DNA of 10,849 nt from CAZMXI01 sp964570205 (GCA_964570205.1 CAZMXI010000166.1:1-10849), one strand, 5' to 3'; positions 1 to 8,800 are shown, counted from the stretch's first letter. Program-made: numbers and translations. Notes: generated by a model from the letters alone, not told the origin.

Positions 1-2060
1 GCGGTGCCGGAATCGGGCAACGGAATTCCCATGGTCTGCATGGTCTGGTGGAACAGATCGCGATCCTCCGCCAGCTCAACCGCCTTCACCGAGGTGCCGA
101 GGATTCTGACACCGGCGGCGGCCAGGTCATTGGCAAGGTTCAACGGCGTCTGGCCGCCAAACTGGATGATGACCCCTTCGGGCTTTTCTTTCTCATAGAT
201 GGACAGCACATCTTCAACGGTCAACGGCTCGAAGTAGAGCTTGTCCGACGTATCATAGTCGGTGGAAACCGTCTCCGGGTTGCAGTTGACCATAATGGAT
301 TCGATGCCGGCATCGCGCAGGGCGAAGGCCGCATGGACGCAGCAGTAATCGAACTCGATCCCCTGACCGATCCGGTTCGGCCCGCCTCCCAGAACCATCA
401 CTTTCCGCCGATTTGACGTCGCTACGCGGTCCGCGCCATTGTAAGTGGAATAGTAATAGGCGGCGTTCTCGACGCCCGACACCGGTACCGCATCCCATGC
501 CTCGACCACGCCCAGCCGCTTGCGCTGAGCGCGGATGGCGGCTTCGCTCGATCCCAGCAGGCGGGCCAGGTACTTGTCGGAGAAACCATCCCTCTTGGCG
601 CGCATCAACAGTTCGTCGGGCAAGACGCCGCCTGTATGAATCAGGATCTTCTCCTCCAGGGCCACCAGTTCCTTCATCTGCTCGATGAAATACGGCTTGA
701 TGTGCGTTCTGACGTAGAGTTCGTTGACGTCGGCGCCTTTGCGCAGCGCCTCATACATGATGAACTGGCGCTCGCTGCTGGGCTCATTAAGCATCGCCAT
801 GAGCTCGTCAAGCGACCTGCGGTTGAAGTCCTTGGCGAAGCCCAGTCCGTGTCGCCCGTTTTCGAGCGAACGGATCGCCTTCTGAAATGCCTCCTTGTAG
901 TTCTTGCCGATGGCCATGACCTCGCCCACGGCGCGCATCTGCGTGCCGAGCCGATCCTGGGCGTTCCGGAACTTCTCGAAGGCCCATCGCGCGAACTTGA
1001 TGACGACGTAGTCGCCGCCTGGCGTATAACGGTCCAGGGTGCCATCTCGCCAATAGGGAATCTCGTTCAGGGTCAGACCGGCCGCCAGAAGCGACGACAC
1101 CCAGGCAATCGGGAACCCGGTCGCTTTGGACGCCAGGGCCGACGAGCGGCTTGTCCGCGGATTGATCTCGATGACAACAACGCGACCGCTCCCGGGATCG
1201 TGGGCGAACTGAACATTCGTCCCACCGATGACCTCGATCGCATCCACAATGTCGTACGAGTGCTTCTGCAACCGGTCCTGCAGTTCCTTGGAAATCGTGA
1301 GCATGGGGGCTGCACAGAATGAATCACCCGTGTGCACGCCCATCGCGTCGATGTTCTCGATGAAACAGACCGTGATCTTGCGCCCCTCGCTGTCGCGGAC
1401 TACTTCGAGTTCGAGTTCTTCCCAACCGAGAACGGATTCCTCAATCAGCACTTGGTTGACCATCGAAGCGGCCAGGCCCCTGGATACGATGGTCCGAAGC
1501 TCCTCCACGTTGTAAACAAGTCCGCCGCCCGTGCCACCCAGGGTGTATGCGGGGCGGATGACCACCGGATAGCCCAGGTCGGCAGCGGCCCTTTCCGCTT
1601 CTTCAATCGAGAAGGCCGGGCTGCTACGAGGCATGTCGATCCCGAGACTCTGCATGGTCTTCTTGAAGACGATGCGATCCTCGCCACGCTCAATCGCGTC
1701 CACATTGACGCCGATGACCTTAACGCCAAATCTCTCCAGCACGCCGGCTTTGGCCAGTTCAGATGACAGGTTGAGCCCGGTCTGGCCGCCCAGGTTCGGC
1801 AGCAGAGCATCCGGCCGCTCTTTCTCAATAATCTCGGTCAGCGTGGCCACATTCAGCGGCTCGATGTACGTCACGTCCGCCATGGCCGGGTCGGTCATGA
1901 TCGTGGCGGGATTGGAATTGACCAGCACGATCTGGTAGCCGCACTTCCGCAGCGCTTTGCAGGCCTGCGTCCCCGAGTAATCAAATTCACATGCCTGTCC
2001 GATGATGATCGGCCCCGAACCGATGATCAGGACCTTCGAGATGTCGGTGCGCTTTGGCAT
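1..2060 (-). CDS. carB: Carbamoyl-phosphate synthase large subunit, 5' two thirds (runs off left edge)
   Basis: CarB makes carbamoyl phosphate from bicarbonate, two ATP and ammonia channelled from the CarA glutaminase, feeding pyrimidine and arginine synthesis in the cytoplasm. The ATG at 2060 opens MPKRTDISKVLIIGSGPIII, the classic CarB start. An AGGAGA ribosome-binding site lies ten bases upstream (2076-2071). The frame stays open for 686 codons to the window edge, against about 1070 in the family. The first ATP-grasp half carries VIRPAYTLGGTGGG, with the Arg at residue 169 as in E. coli. The oligomerisation region follows. The second synthetase half begins near residue 553 with VMVLGGGPNRIGQGIEFDYC, and PETVSTDYDTSD follows. 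The rest of that half and the C-terminal allosteric domain lie outside the window. No frameshift is seen. The gene is divergent from the efflux operon. Whether carA is adjacent cannot be seen. Identification is essentially certain. Confidence 0.97.
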   Translation of the reverse strand, partial: MPKRTDISKVLIIGSGPIIIGQACEFDYSGTQACKALRKCGYQIVLVNSNPATIMTDPAMADVTYIEPLNVATLTEIIEKERPDALLPNLGGQTGLNLSSELAKAGVLERFGVKVIGVNVDAIERGEDRIVFKKTMQSLGIDMPRSSPAFSIEEAERAAADLGYPVVIRPAYTLGGTGGGLVYNVEELRTIVSRGLAASMVNQVLIEESVLGWEELELEVVRDSEGRKITVCFIENIDAMGVHTGDSFCAAPMLTISKELQDRLQKHSYDIVDAIEVIGGTNVQFAHDPGSGRVVVIEINPRTSRSSALASKATGFPIAWVSSLLAAGLTLNEIPYWRDGTLDRYTPGGDYVVIKFARWAFEKFRNAQDRLGTQMRAVGEVMAIGKNYKEAFQKAIRSLENGRHGLGFAKDFNRRSLDELMAMLNEPSSERQFIMYEALRKGADVNELYVRTHIKPYFIEQMKELVALEEKILIHTGGVLPDELLMRAKRDGFSDKYLARLLGSSEAAIRAQRKRLGVVEAWDAVPVSGVENAAYYYSTYNGADRVATSNRRKVMVLGGGPNRIGQGIEFDYCCVHAAFALRDAGIESIMVNCNPETVSTDYDTSDKLYFEPLTVEDVLSIYEKEKPEGVIIQFGGQTPLNLANDLAAAGVRILGTSVKAVELAEDRDLFHQTMQTMGIPLPDSGT

Positions 2061-2102
2061 GGCGGTTGGCTCTCCTGTTGTTAAGTTTGGTTCCGGGGCG
2101 GG

Positions 2103-2130
2103 ATTGTAGCGGTGCGCAGCATGTGCGCAA
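2103..2130 (-). promoter_or_regulatory. Candidate sigma70-type promoter for carB
   Basis: On the minus strand, TTGCGC (2130-2125) is followed after 16 bases by TACAAT (2108-2103). The -10 matches five of six consensus bases and the -35 keeps only TTG. A transcript would start near 2096, giving a leader of about 36 bases before the carB ATG at 2060, with the AGGAGA site in it. Position and -10 quality are good. The -35 is weak and promoter rules in this lineage are not certain. Confidence 0.4.
2113..2129. repeat. Inverted repeat TGCGCA-N5-TGCGCA over the carB promoter spacer
   Basis: Two identical, self-complementary TGCGCA hexamers are separated by GCATG, so the 17 bases form both a direct and an inverted repeat. 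On the minus strand they overlap the candidate carB -35 and fill most of the spacer. This is where a repressor would block polymerase. In RNA they could form only a short stem, with no following U-tract, so a DNA operator is more likely than a terminator. The binding protein is unknown. Confidence 0.4.
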
Positions 2131-2200
2131 AGCCGCGATGGAGGACTCAACAGGAAGACGAGCAAGCCTTGGTCCGGATACCCACTGTGAACCGTGACCT

Positions 2201-2217
2201 CGACACGGCAAGTGTCG
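2201..2217. repeat. Small perfect hairpin CGACAC-N5-GTGTCG
   Basis: Six-base perfect arms surround GGCAA. It lies upstream of the candidate carB promoter, so it would be transcribed only from a more distal minus-strand start or from the plus strand. No U-tract follows on either strand, so it is not an obvious intrinsic terminator. It could be a minor protein site or chance in GC-rich DNA. Confidence 0.25.
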
Positions 2218-2399
2218 CCCGCGTAGACCGAGTATCGCGCGACCCGCCCAAACCACACCGCCAAGGCACGCCACAACGGACCCTGAACCGTCGGAGCGAC
2301 CGGGCCGCCCAATTCCGCATCGAATGGCCCACTTCAGGATTTCGCGTCGTTTGGGCGATTCGTTCCACCGTCGCGTCATGGGTTCAACACCTACCCGAA

Positions 2400-2442
2400 A
2401 TGAACACGGTTCATTATATGAACCTTCATGTTGACCATGAAC
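2400..2442. promoter_or_regulatory. Probable TetR-family operator array (five ATGAAC-type half-sites)
   Basis: Five half-sites alternate in orientation: ATGAAC (2400-2405), GTTCAT (2409-2414), ATGAAC (2418-2423), CTTCAT (2424-2429, one mismatch) and ATGAAC (2437-2442). They make overlapping palindromes: ATGAAC-ACG-GTTCAT centred on 2407, GGTTCAT-TAT-ATGAACC (2408-2424) centred on 2416, and TTCATG-N5-CATGAA (2425-2441) centred on 2433. TetR-family dimers bind short palindromes of this kind, usually next to their own gene. This array ends 26 bases before the tetR start. Assigning it to this TetR protein is inference from position and symmetry. Confidence 0.7.
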
Positions 2443-2459
2443 GCTGCTCACGATAGGCT
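2431..2459 (+). promoter_or_regulatory. Weak candidate promoter for the tetR-efflux operon
   Basis: TTGACC (2431-2436) matches the -35 consensus in five of six bases and lies inside the operator array. Seventeen bases later TAGGCT (2454-2459) is a poor -10. Transcription would begin near 2466, leaving almost no leader before the start at 2469 or 2478. Occupancy of the array would mask the -35, which fits repression. The poor -10 keeps confidence low. Confidence 0.25.
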
Positions 2460-2468
2460 GCCGCTCCC

Positions 2469-3101
2469 ATGGGCAGGATGACCTCGCCTTTGAGGCAGCG
2501 AGTGCGGCAGACGATCTCCGAGGCGTTGCTCGACACCGCCGAGCGTGAGATGATCGGCAAGGGGTACGATCGCGCCACGATGCAGGGCATTGCCTCGGCC
2601 GCGGGCTGCGCGACGGGCACGTTCTACCTTTACTTCAAGAACAAGGAAGAATTGTTCCAGGCGATTGTCGCGCGGCACGTGACAGCCATGTTCGGGCTTG
2701 GCCGACAGGCGTTGAACAGCGAGGAGGATCCGCTGGACAAGCTTCGGGCGGCGTTTTCGTCCTTCCTTCACTATGTGAATGACCACCAGGAATTCTTCAA
2801 GCTGGTTTTCACCGCCCTACCCATGCGGCATCGGATCATCCACCAGAAACTCGGTCGGGTTTCGCGCCAGCAACAGGAGGACTACGACCGTGTCGAAGCC
2901 GACGTTCTGAGGCAGGCTCAGCGCCAGGGCAAGCTGCGCGACGACATGGAGGTCGAGGTGCTGCAGGGATTCATGGAGGCAGTCGCAATGAGCTTTGTCG
3001 AGGAATTCGTTTTCTCCACTTCGCCGCCTTCGCACGATGAGCAACTTCGCGTGCTGTGGGGCCTCGTGACCGGCGGGATCGGCGCCAGGAGCAACCTATG
3101 A
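2469..3101 (+). CDS. TetR/AcrR-family transcriptional repressor of the efflux operon
   Basis: This cytoplasmic one-component regulator of 210 residues has normal TetR length. An N-terminal helix-turn-helix (about residues 15-62) contains the typical run ATMQGIASAAGCATGTFYLY followed by FKNKEELFQAIV. The C-terminal part (about 70-210) is a helical ligand-binding and dimerisation region whose ligand cannot be predicted. An in-frame TAG at 2454-2456 limits the start to ATG 2469 or ATG 2478. Neither has a clear Shine-Dalgarno, though GGGCAGG just before 2478 slightly favours the latter. It is the first cistron, directly behind a cluster of palindromes, and overlaps the channel gene by ATGA (3098-3101). 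It probably represses its own operon. Family is certain; target and role are inferred from context. Confidence 0.93.
   Translation: MGRMTSPLRQRVRQTISEALLDTAEREMIGKGYDRATMQGIASAAGCATGTFYLYFKNKEELFQAIVARHVTAMFGLGRQALNSEEDPLDKLRAAFSSFLHYVNDHQEFFKLVFTALPMRHRIIHQKLGRVSRQQQEDYDRVEADVLRQAQRQGKLRDDMEVEVLQGFMEAVAMSFVEEFVFSTSPPSHDEQLRVLWGLVTGGIGARSNL
3087..3091 (+). promoter_or_regulatory. Shine-Dalgarno AGGAG that fixes the channel-gene start
   Basis: AGGAG lies six bases before ATG 3098, inside the last codons of tetR. It selects ATG 3098 over the in-frame upstream ATG at 3056. It also makes translational coupling through the ATGA overlap likely. The product from 3098 begins with a signal peptide, which the longer version would bury. 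Confidence 0.8.
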
Positions 3102-4558
3102 ACGGTCGATGGCCGATCGGCGCCGTTGGCATGTTGGCCATGCTGGTGCTGGCGGCCGGCGGATGCAAGAACGCGCCGCCGGTGAAGCGAGAAGTTGAGA
3201 CCGCAAGGTTTCAGGAGGCCATGCGGGAACGTGCCGAGAATCTGAAGCTGGATGCCAGCCGACCGCTGAGCATGGAAGAGGCCGTGAAGCTCGCGATGGA
3301 CAACAGTCTCGTCCTGCGGGTGCGCGAACTGGGGTTGCGTCTGCAGGATGAGCAGGTCCGGCTGGCCCTGTCCAATGGTTTGCCGAAAGCGTCGCTGAAT
3401 TACAGCCAGACGTATCGCAGCAATGAGGCGGCCGTCTCCTTCGGCAAGGTGCAGGCGAGCTTTGAGGACCGCGAACAGCAACGATTCGCCGTCAACGCTG
3501 CCGTTCCGGTGCTGGATTTCGGACTGACGTATTATGCCTACCAGATCGCGCTGGACCACCGACGCCAGGAGCGGCTGCTGCTGGAGCGGTCAAGGCAATT
3601 GCTGGCCCGCGACGTGCGGATTGCCTATGCGGAGCACGCGGGAGCCATCCGGCAGGAAGCCCTGGCGAACATCGCCTATCAGGCAGCGCTTCAGGTGCTG
3701 CGCGTGGCAAGAACCCTGGAACGTGAACAGATGACGGTGAAGGCCGACACCTCGATCGTCGAGGCGGCCGTCGCCCAGGCGAATCTGGAGCTCTCGCTGG
3801 TGCGGCGCCGCGTGGCGCGGACGCATCTTGACCTTGCTCAGCTCATGTCGCTGCCACCGGGGGTGGAGTACAGCATCCATCCGGATCTGCCTGCCCTGCC
3901 GCAGCCGCTCAGTGCCGAGCGTCTCGCCAGCTTCACGAATCGTGCCTTGTCGGCCCGCCCGGAATTGCACGTGCAGGACCTGGAACGGCACATCTCGGCG
4001 AACGCGGTTCGGCGGGCGGCGGCCGACTTCTTCCCTCGCATCGATGTGATCGGGAGTTTCAACTGGAGCAACCAGTCCGCCGCGGTGAACCCAGCCTATT
4101 TCCTGTACGGGTTTGGCGTGGCCCATTCGCTGCTGGACGGCGGCGCGACAATCTGGCGATTCAACCTGGCGAAGAAGAATGTGGATGTTCAGAGTGCGCG
4201 GACCATCCTGGTCTCGCTGGGCGTGGTCTACGAAGTAGAGCTGCTGGCGCTTCGGACTCGCGAGGCGCACGAGACGATCATCGCAGCCGGCATCCTGGAA
4301 CGATCGCGACGTGAGGCGCTGGATCGGATCATCAGCCTCTACAAAGAAGGCATGGAGGATGAGGCAGCGACCGCTCGCTCGCTGGCGGATCTGACCGCCC
4401 AGGCGACGATCCTGGATCGTGCCCAGACCGACTACCAGGTCGCCTGGTATGAGCTGGAGGCCGCCGCCCTGCCTGAGAGTCGCCCGACCACGCAGCCCTC
4501 GACGCAGCCGGCGACCCGGCCGGCGCTGCCCGCAACGCTGCCTGACTTGTTTAACTGA
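3098..4558 (+). CDS. Outer-membrane efflux channel, TolC/OprM (OEP) family, probable lipoprotein
   Basis: A trimeric channel of this type carries the pump's substrate across the periplasm and outer membrane. The product is 486 residues, in the usual range. A short positive N-terminus and a hydrophobic run end in LAAGGC at Cys23. This suggests a lipid-anchored OprM-type protein, although Ala at -3 is a non-standard lipobox residue. Two OEP repeats follow: SMEEAVKLAMDNSL opens the first near residue 50. Equivalent strand motifs VPVLDFG (136-142) and SLLDGG (344-349) mark the internal duplication. Long heptad-like helices lie between them. The last 25 or so residues form a disordered Thr/Gln/Pro tail (PTTQPSTQPATRP) common in planctomycete proteins. 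It is coupled to tetR by ATGA and lies 27 bases before the adaptor gene. Family is confident; lipidation is probable; substrate is unknown. Confidence 0.93.
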   Translation: MNGRWPIGAVGMLAMLVLAAGGCKNAPPVKREVETARFQEAMRERAENLKLDASRPLSMEEAVKLAMDNSLVLRVRELGLRLQDEQVRLALSNGLPKASLNYSQTYRSNEAAVSFGKVQASFEDREQQRFAVNAAVPVLDFGLTYYAYQIALDHRRQERLLLERSRQLLARDVRIAYAEHAGAIRQEALANIAYQAALQVLRVARTLEREQMTVKADTSIVEAAVAQANLELSLVRRRVARTHLDLAQLMSLPPGVEYSIHPDLPALPQPLSAERLASFTNRALSARPELHVQDLERHISANAVRRAAADFFPRIDVIGSFNWSNQSAAVNPAYFLYGFGVAHSLLDGGATIWRFNLAKKNVDVQSARTILVSLGVVYEVELLALRTREAHETIIAAGILERSRREALDRIISLYKEGMEDEAATARSLADLTAQATILDRAQTDYQVAWYELEAAALPESRPTTQPSTQPATRPALPATLPDLFN

Positions 4559-4585
4559 GGATCAGACGCCCGGAAGTGAGTCGAT

Positions 4586-5821
4586 ATGAAACCGACGATT
4601 GCGATGTTGCTGGTGATCATGTCTGTTGCCGTGGCTGCGGTGGCGGCGGAGGATCGTTCGTTGTCGCTTGTCAGCGTTCAGCCGCTGTTTGCCGACAGGC
4701 TCACCGTGACAGGCCGCGTGCAACCTGTCGTTTCCGCCCGCATCGGCCCCCGCGTCTCCGCGCGGTTGATCGACTTCGGCAAGGATGAGAAAGGACGGGC
4801 GCTGGATGCGGGCATGACCGTCAAGGCTGGCCAGATGCTGTTCCAGCTCGACACCACTACTTTTGACAACCATCGCGCGGCCGCGGCTGCGACTCTCGAG
4901 TCGGCCAAGGCCGCGCTGGCGAACCTGACGGCGCCAACGCGTGAAGAGCGGCTGGTGCAGCTTCGCTCCGCTCTGGTCGAGCTGGATGCGCGGCTGGCAG
5001 AGAAGAAGCGAGACTTCGACCGCTACGAGCGCCTGGTTAAAGAAGACAAGACGCTGCCGCCCGTACGTCTTGAGCAGGTTCAGACGGAACTGGCGGCCAT
5101 GCAGGCCCAGCGAAGCGCCGCCGAGGCCCGACTGCGCGAGGCCGAGACCGGACCCACCAGGACCGAGATCGCCGTCGCCCAGGCGCGAGTGAAGGAGGCT
5201 GAGGCCGCCCTCAGACTTGCCTCGGACGACCTGCGAGACGCCACCGTTCTTGCACCGTTTGGCGGTGTGGTCACCCGCCGGTTCAAGAGCATCGGCGACT
5301 ACATCGTGAACATGCCGCCCACGGAAGTCATCGAGATCATGGCGATGGACCGCCTTGAGGTCGAGCTGAAACTGCCGGAGGCCTACTATCGCGGAATCAA
5401 ACCGGAGAAAACAACAGTGACGCTCCGCAGTTCACTGCTCCAGAGCGATCTGACAGCGACGGTCAGTCGGGTGGTCGCGGAAATCGATCCCATCAAGGGC
5501 ACTTTTCCGATACGCATTGTCGTCCCTGGCCAGGCAGGACTGGTGGCCGGCGCTTTCGTGATGGGCGAGGTGAACCTGGACAGCAGCGATGCGAAGATGA
5601 TTGTGCCGCAGCGCGCGGTTCTCCGCGTGGACAACAAAACGGTCGTCTTCGTCGTGCAGGACGGCAAGATGGCCCAGCGGGAAGTTGAGCTGGGGGATCG
5701 CCTGACCGAGGGCGTGATCGTCCGGTCGGGCCTCAAGGCAAACGAGAAGATCGTGGTTGGACCCTCCGACCACCTTCAGGACGGCGCAGCCCTGCCGGCA
5801 TACCTGACCAACGGCAACTGA
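4586..5821 (+). CDS. Periplasmic adaptor (membrane fusion) subunit of RND efflux pump, HlyD/AcrA family
   Basis: The adaptor bridges the inner-membrane pump and the outer-membrane channel. The 411-residue product starts with a Sec signal peptide (about 1-21, predicted cut after VAA). There is no lipobox Cys, so it should be soluble or loosely attached, unlike AcrA. A split lipoyl domain follows: the first half ends in GQMLFQLDT (82-90) and the second half is VLAPFGGVVTRRF (from about 221). Between them is an Ala/Glu/Arg-rich helical hairpin (about 95-216) expected to dock on the channel. A beta-barrel region (about 235-320) and a membrane-proximal domain complete it. The first lipoyl half carries an unusual charged insert, GKDEKGRALDAG (65-76). 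Only a weak GGAAGTGAG precedes ATG 4586. The pump gene starts 24 bases after its stop. Confidence 0.93.
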   Translation: MKPTIAMLLVIMSVAVAAVAAEDRSLSLVSVQPLFADRLTVTGRVQPVVSARIGPRVSARLIDFGKDEKGRALDAGMTVKAGQMLFQLDTTTFDNHRAAAAATLESAKAALANLTAPTREERLVQLRSALVELDARLAEKKRDFDRYERLVKEDKTLPPVRLEQVQTELAAMQAQRSAAEARLREAETGPTRTEIAVAQARVKEAEAALRLASDDLRDATVLAPFGGVVTRRFKSIGDYIVNMPPTEVIEIMAMDRLEVELKLPEAYYRGIKPEKTTVTLRSSLLQSDLTATVSRVVAEIDPIKGTFPIRIVVPGQAGLVAGAFVMGEVNLDSSDAKMIVPQRAVLRVDNKTVVFVVQDGKMAQREVELGDRLTEGVIVRSGLKANEKIVVGPSDHLQDGAALPAYLTNGN

Positions 5822-5845
5822 TCGGCATTCTCAGAGAGTCGTCGC

Positions 5846-8800
5846 ATGTTTATCTCCAACATCGCCATTCGCCGCCCGTTGTTCACCGCGATGGTCATCT
5901 TGGCGATGATCGTCTTCGGGACGGTCGCGCTGCTGGGACTGGGCGTGGAGCTCTTCCCCGACGTGGACTTCCCCATCGTCTCCGTCATCACCACGCTGCG
6001 CGGGGCCGACCCAGAGACGATGGAATCCCGCGTCAGCGACATCATCGAGGAATCGGTCAACACGCTGTCCGGCATCAAGACGCTCAAGTCCACCAGCGCT
6101 GAGGGATACTCCCTGGTCCTCGTCGAGTTTCAACTCGAAAAGGACATTGACGTGGCCTACCAGGAGGTTCAGGCGCGAGTCAACACCATCCGCGCCCAGC
6201 TCCCCACCGATATCGACGACCCCATCATCGAGAAATTCGACCCCGACACCGCGCCCATCATGACGCTGGTCGTCTCCGGGGACCTTGGGCCGCGCGAGCT
6301 GTATGAGATTGCCGACAAGCAGATCAAGGACCGCATTCAGCGCATCAGCGATGTGGGCTCCGTCCGCATCATCGGCGGGCGCGATCGCAAGCTGTGGCTC
6401 TGGCTCGACCCCATCCGCCTCCAGCAGCACAACCTCACCGTCCAGGATGTCCGCTATGCGTTGCTGCGCCAGCACGTGGAGATGCCCGGCGGGCGCATCG
6501 AGCAGGAGCGGCAGGAGCTGGTCACACGCACCAAGGCCGAGTTCCAGAGCGCCGCCGATATCGACGAGCTGATCGTCCACCAGTCCGGCAGCACCACCAT
6601 CCGGCTCAAGGACATCGGCCGCACCGAAGATGGCCTGGAAGAGCTGCGATCCTACGCCCAGCGCGGCGACAAGCCGTGCATCTCGCTCCAGATCCGCCGC
6701 CAGTCCGGCACCAACACGGTCCGCGTGGCGCACGACGTCAAGGCCGAGATCGAGGAGCTTAAGACCGAGCTGGCCCCCCGTGGCGTCCAGCTCGACATCG
6801 CCATCGACACGTCCATCTACATCGAGCAGTCGGTCAGCGAGGTCTATCACCACCTGCTCATTGGCGGCGCGCTGGCTGTGCTGACAGTGCTCGTCTTCCT
6901 GCTGAACTTCCGCAGCACGTTCATCTCGGCCATGGTGCTGCCAACCAGCATCCTGGCGACGTTCATGATGCTGGCCGTTATGGGCTTCACGCTGAACTTC
7001 ATGACGCTCATGGCCCTCACCCTGGCGATCGGCCTGCTGATCGACGACGCCATCGTGGTGCAGGAGAACATCATGCGCCACGTACAGGAGGGCAAGCCCG
7101 CCGCCTTCGCCGCCGAGTTCGCCACGCGCGAGATCGGCCTGGCCGTGCTTGCCACCAGCCTCTCCGTCGTGGCCGTCTTCATGCCGACCGCGTTCACCAA
7201 GGGCATCGTGGGGCGGTTCTTCTTCCCCTTCGGCCTCACGGTCAGCTTCGCCGTGCTGATCTCGATGTTCGTGTCCTTCACCCTCGACCCGATGCTCTCC
7301 TCGCGCCTGCTGAAAAAGCAGGTCCACCAGAACATCGTCTTCCGCTTCCTGGAGCGTGTATTCCAGGCGACGGAACGGGCCTACGATGTGGTCCTGGGCT
7401 GGTGCATCCGGCACCGCTTGGCGGTTGTCGCGCTGGCCATTGTCATGTTCGTGGTCAGCATGAGCCTCGGCCGCTTCATTAAGGCGGAGTTCGAGCCCAA
7501 GGCCGACCAGTCGGAATTCGAGGTCATTGCCCGCGCGCCGCTGGGCGCTTCGCTGGCGCGGACGCGAGAAATCATGGAGGAGGTCCGCGAGAGGGTCGCG
7601 GGCCTGCCCGAGATCGCCTACGTGACCTATGCCATCGGCTCCGGCGACCAGCAGAAGGTCAACGAGGCCTCCATGTACATCCGCATGCTGGACAAGCGAC
7701 AGCGCCAGGCCAAGGGCCTGCGCTCACAGCGGCAGTTCATGGAATACGTACGTGAGAAGCTGGCCGGCGTCCCCGATGCGAAGATCTCCGTGCAGGAGGT
7801 CAACTCCATGGGCGGCTCGGGCTGGAAGATGGCCGAAGTCCAGTACGAACTGCTCGGTCCGGACCTGGACGTGCTCGAGAAACTCGCGGCCGGGCACCTG
7901 GAGCGCATGCGAAAGCACCCCGGCTACAAGGACCTCGACACCAGCTATGAAACCGGCCGGCCCGAGGCGAGCATCTTCATCGACCGCGAGCGCGCTGCCG
8001 AGCTGGGCGTCTCGCCGATGGATATCGCCGACACCATCCGCTGCGCCATCGGCGGCGTCGACGTGGCGAAGTTCCGTGCCGGCCAGGATCGCTACGATAT
8101 CGCCCTCCGATTCCTGGAGAGCGGCCGCAACGACATGTCCAGCCTGTTGACCCTGCGCGTGCCCTCGACGAGGGGCGAGGCGGTGGAGCTTCGCAACGTT
8201 GCCCGCGTCGTGCCCACGGCCATCCCAGTGCAGATCGAGCGATTCAACCGCCAGCGCCAGATCACCGTGCTGGCCAACCTGGTGAGCGAAGGCCCGGACC
8301 GCAAGGTCCTCGGAGATGCCATCCAGGAGATCGAGGGGTTCACCAGAGAGATCGGCCTGCCCCAAGGCGGCTACACGACCACCTGGAGCGGCATGGCCGA
8401 CATCATGGAGGAGTCCTTCGGCAACCTCTTCTTCACCATGATCCTGTCCGTCATCGTCACGTACATGGTGCTCACCGCTCAGTTCGAGTCGCTCGTGCAC
8501 CCCTTCACCATCATGCTGTCGTTGCCCCTGGCGTTCGTCGGGGCGATGGGCGCGCTGCTGTTCTTCGGGCAGACCCTGAACATCTTCGTGCTCATGGCGT
8601 TCATCTTCCTGCTGGGGCTGGTGACAAAGAACGCCATCCTGCTGATCGACTATACGAACACCCTTCGCGACCGCGATGGCCTGCCGCGCGACGAGGCCCT
8701 GCGCAAGGCCGGCCCCGTCCGTTTGCGGCCCATCCTGATGACCACCTTCGCCATGTTCTTCGGCATGCTCCCTTCGGCCGTCGGCACCGGCGAAGGCTCA

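Larger units (their letters stand above)
2061..2468. other. Divergent intergenic region between carB and tetR
   Basis: This 408-base gap has no credible gene. Open frames here (plus 2112-2456; minus 2147-2368 and 1987-2451) encode Arg/Ser-rich sequence with no family character. They overlap either the regulatory repeats or the carB start. What it does hold: a candidate carB promoter and an inverted repeat at 2103-2130, a hairpin at 2201-2217, and a cluster of ATGAAC-type half-sites at 2400-2442 beside tetR. The stretch 2218-2399 shows nothing I can name. Confidence 0.7.

Noticed and set aside
1987..2451. 154-codon minus-strand frame overlapping the carB start
   Set aside because: It is out of frame with carB, overlaps its well-supported start and ribosome-binding site, and has no recognisable protein features.
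2112..2456. 114-codon plus-strand frame in the intergenic region
   Set aside because: The product is Arg-rich with no domain character and no ribosome site. It covers the carB promoter region and the operator array.
3056..3097. Upstream in-frame ATG extending the channel protein by 14 residues
   Set aside because: The extension is charged and would bury the signal peptide. ATG 3098 has AGGAG at the right spacing and an ATGA overlap with tetR.
5831..7414. 527-codon open frame on the minus strand, antisense to the pump gene
   Set aside because: Its translation is low-complexity Gly/Glu/Asp/His/Arg typical of the antisense frame of a GC3-rich gene. The plus strand carries an unmistakable RND pump over the same span.
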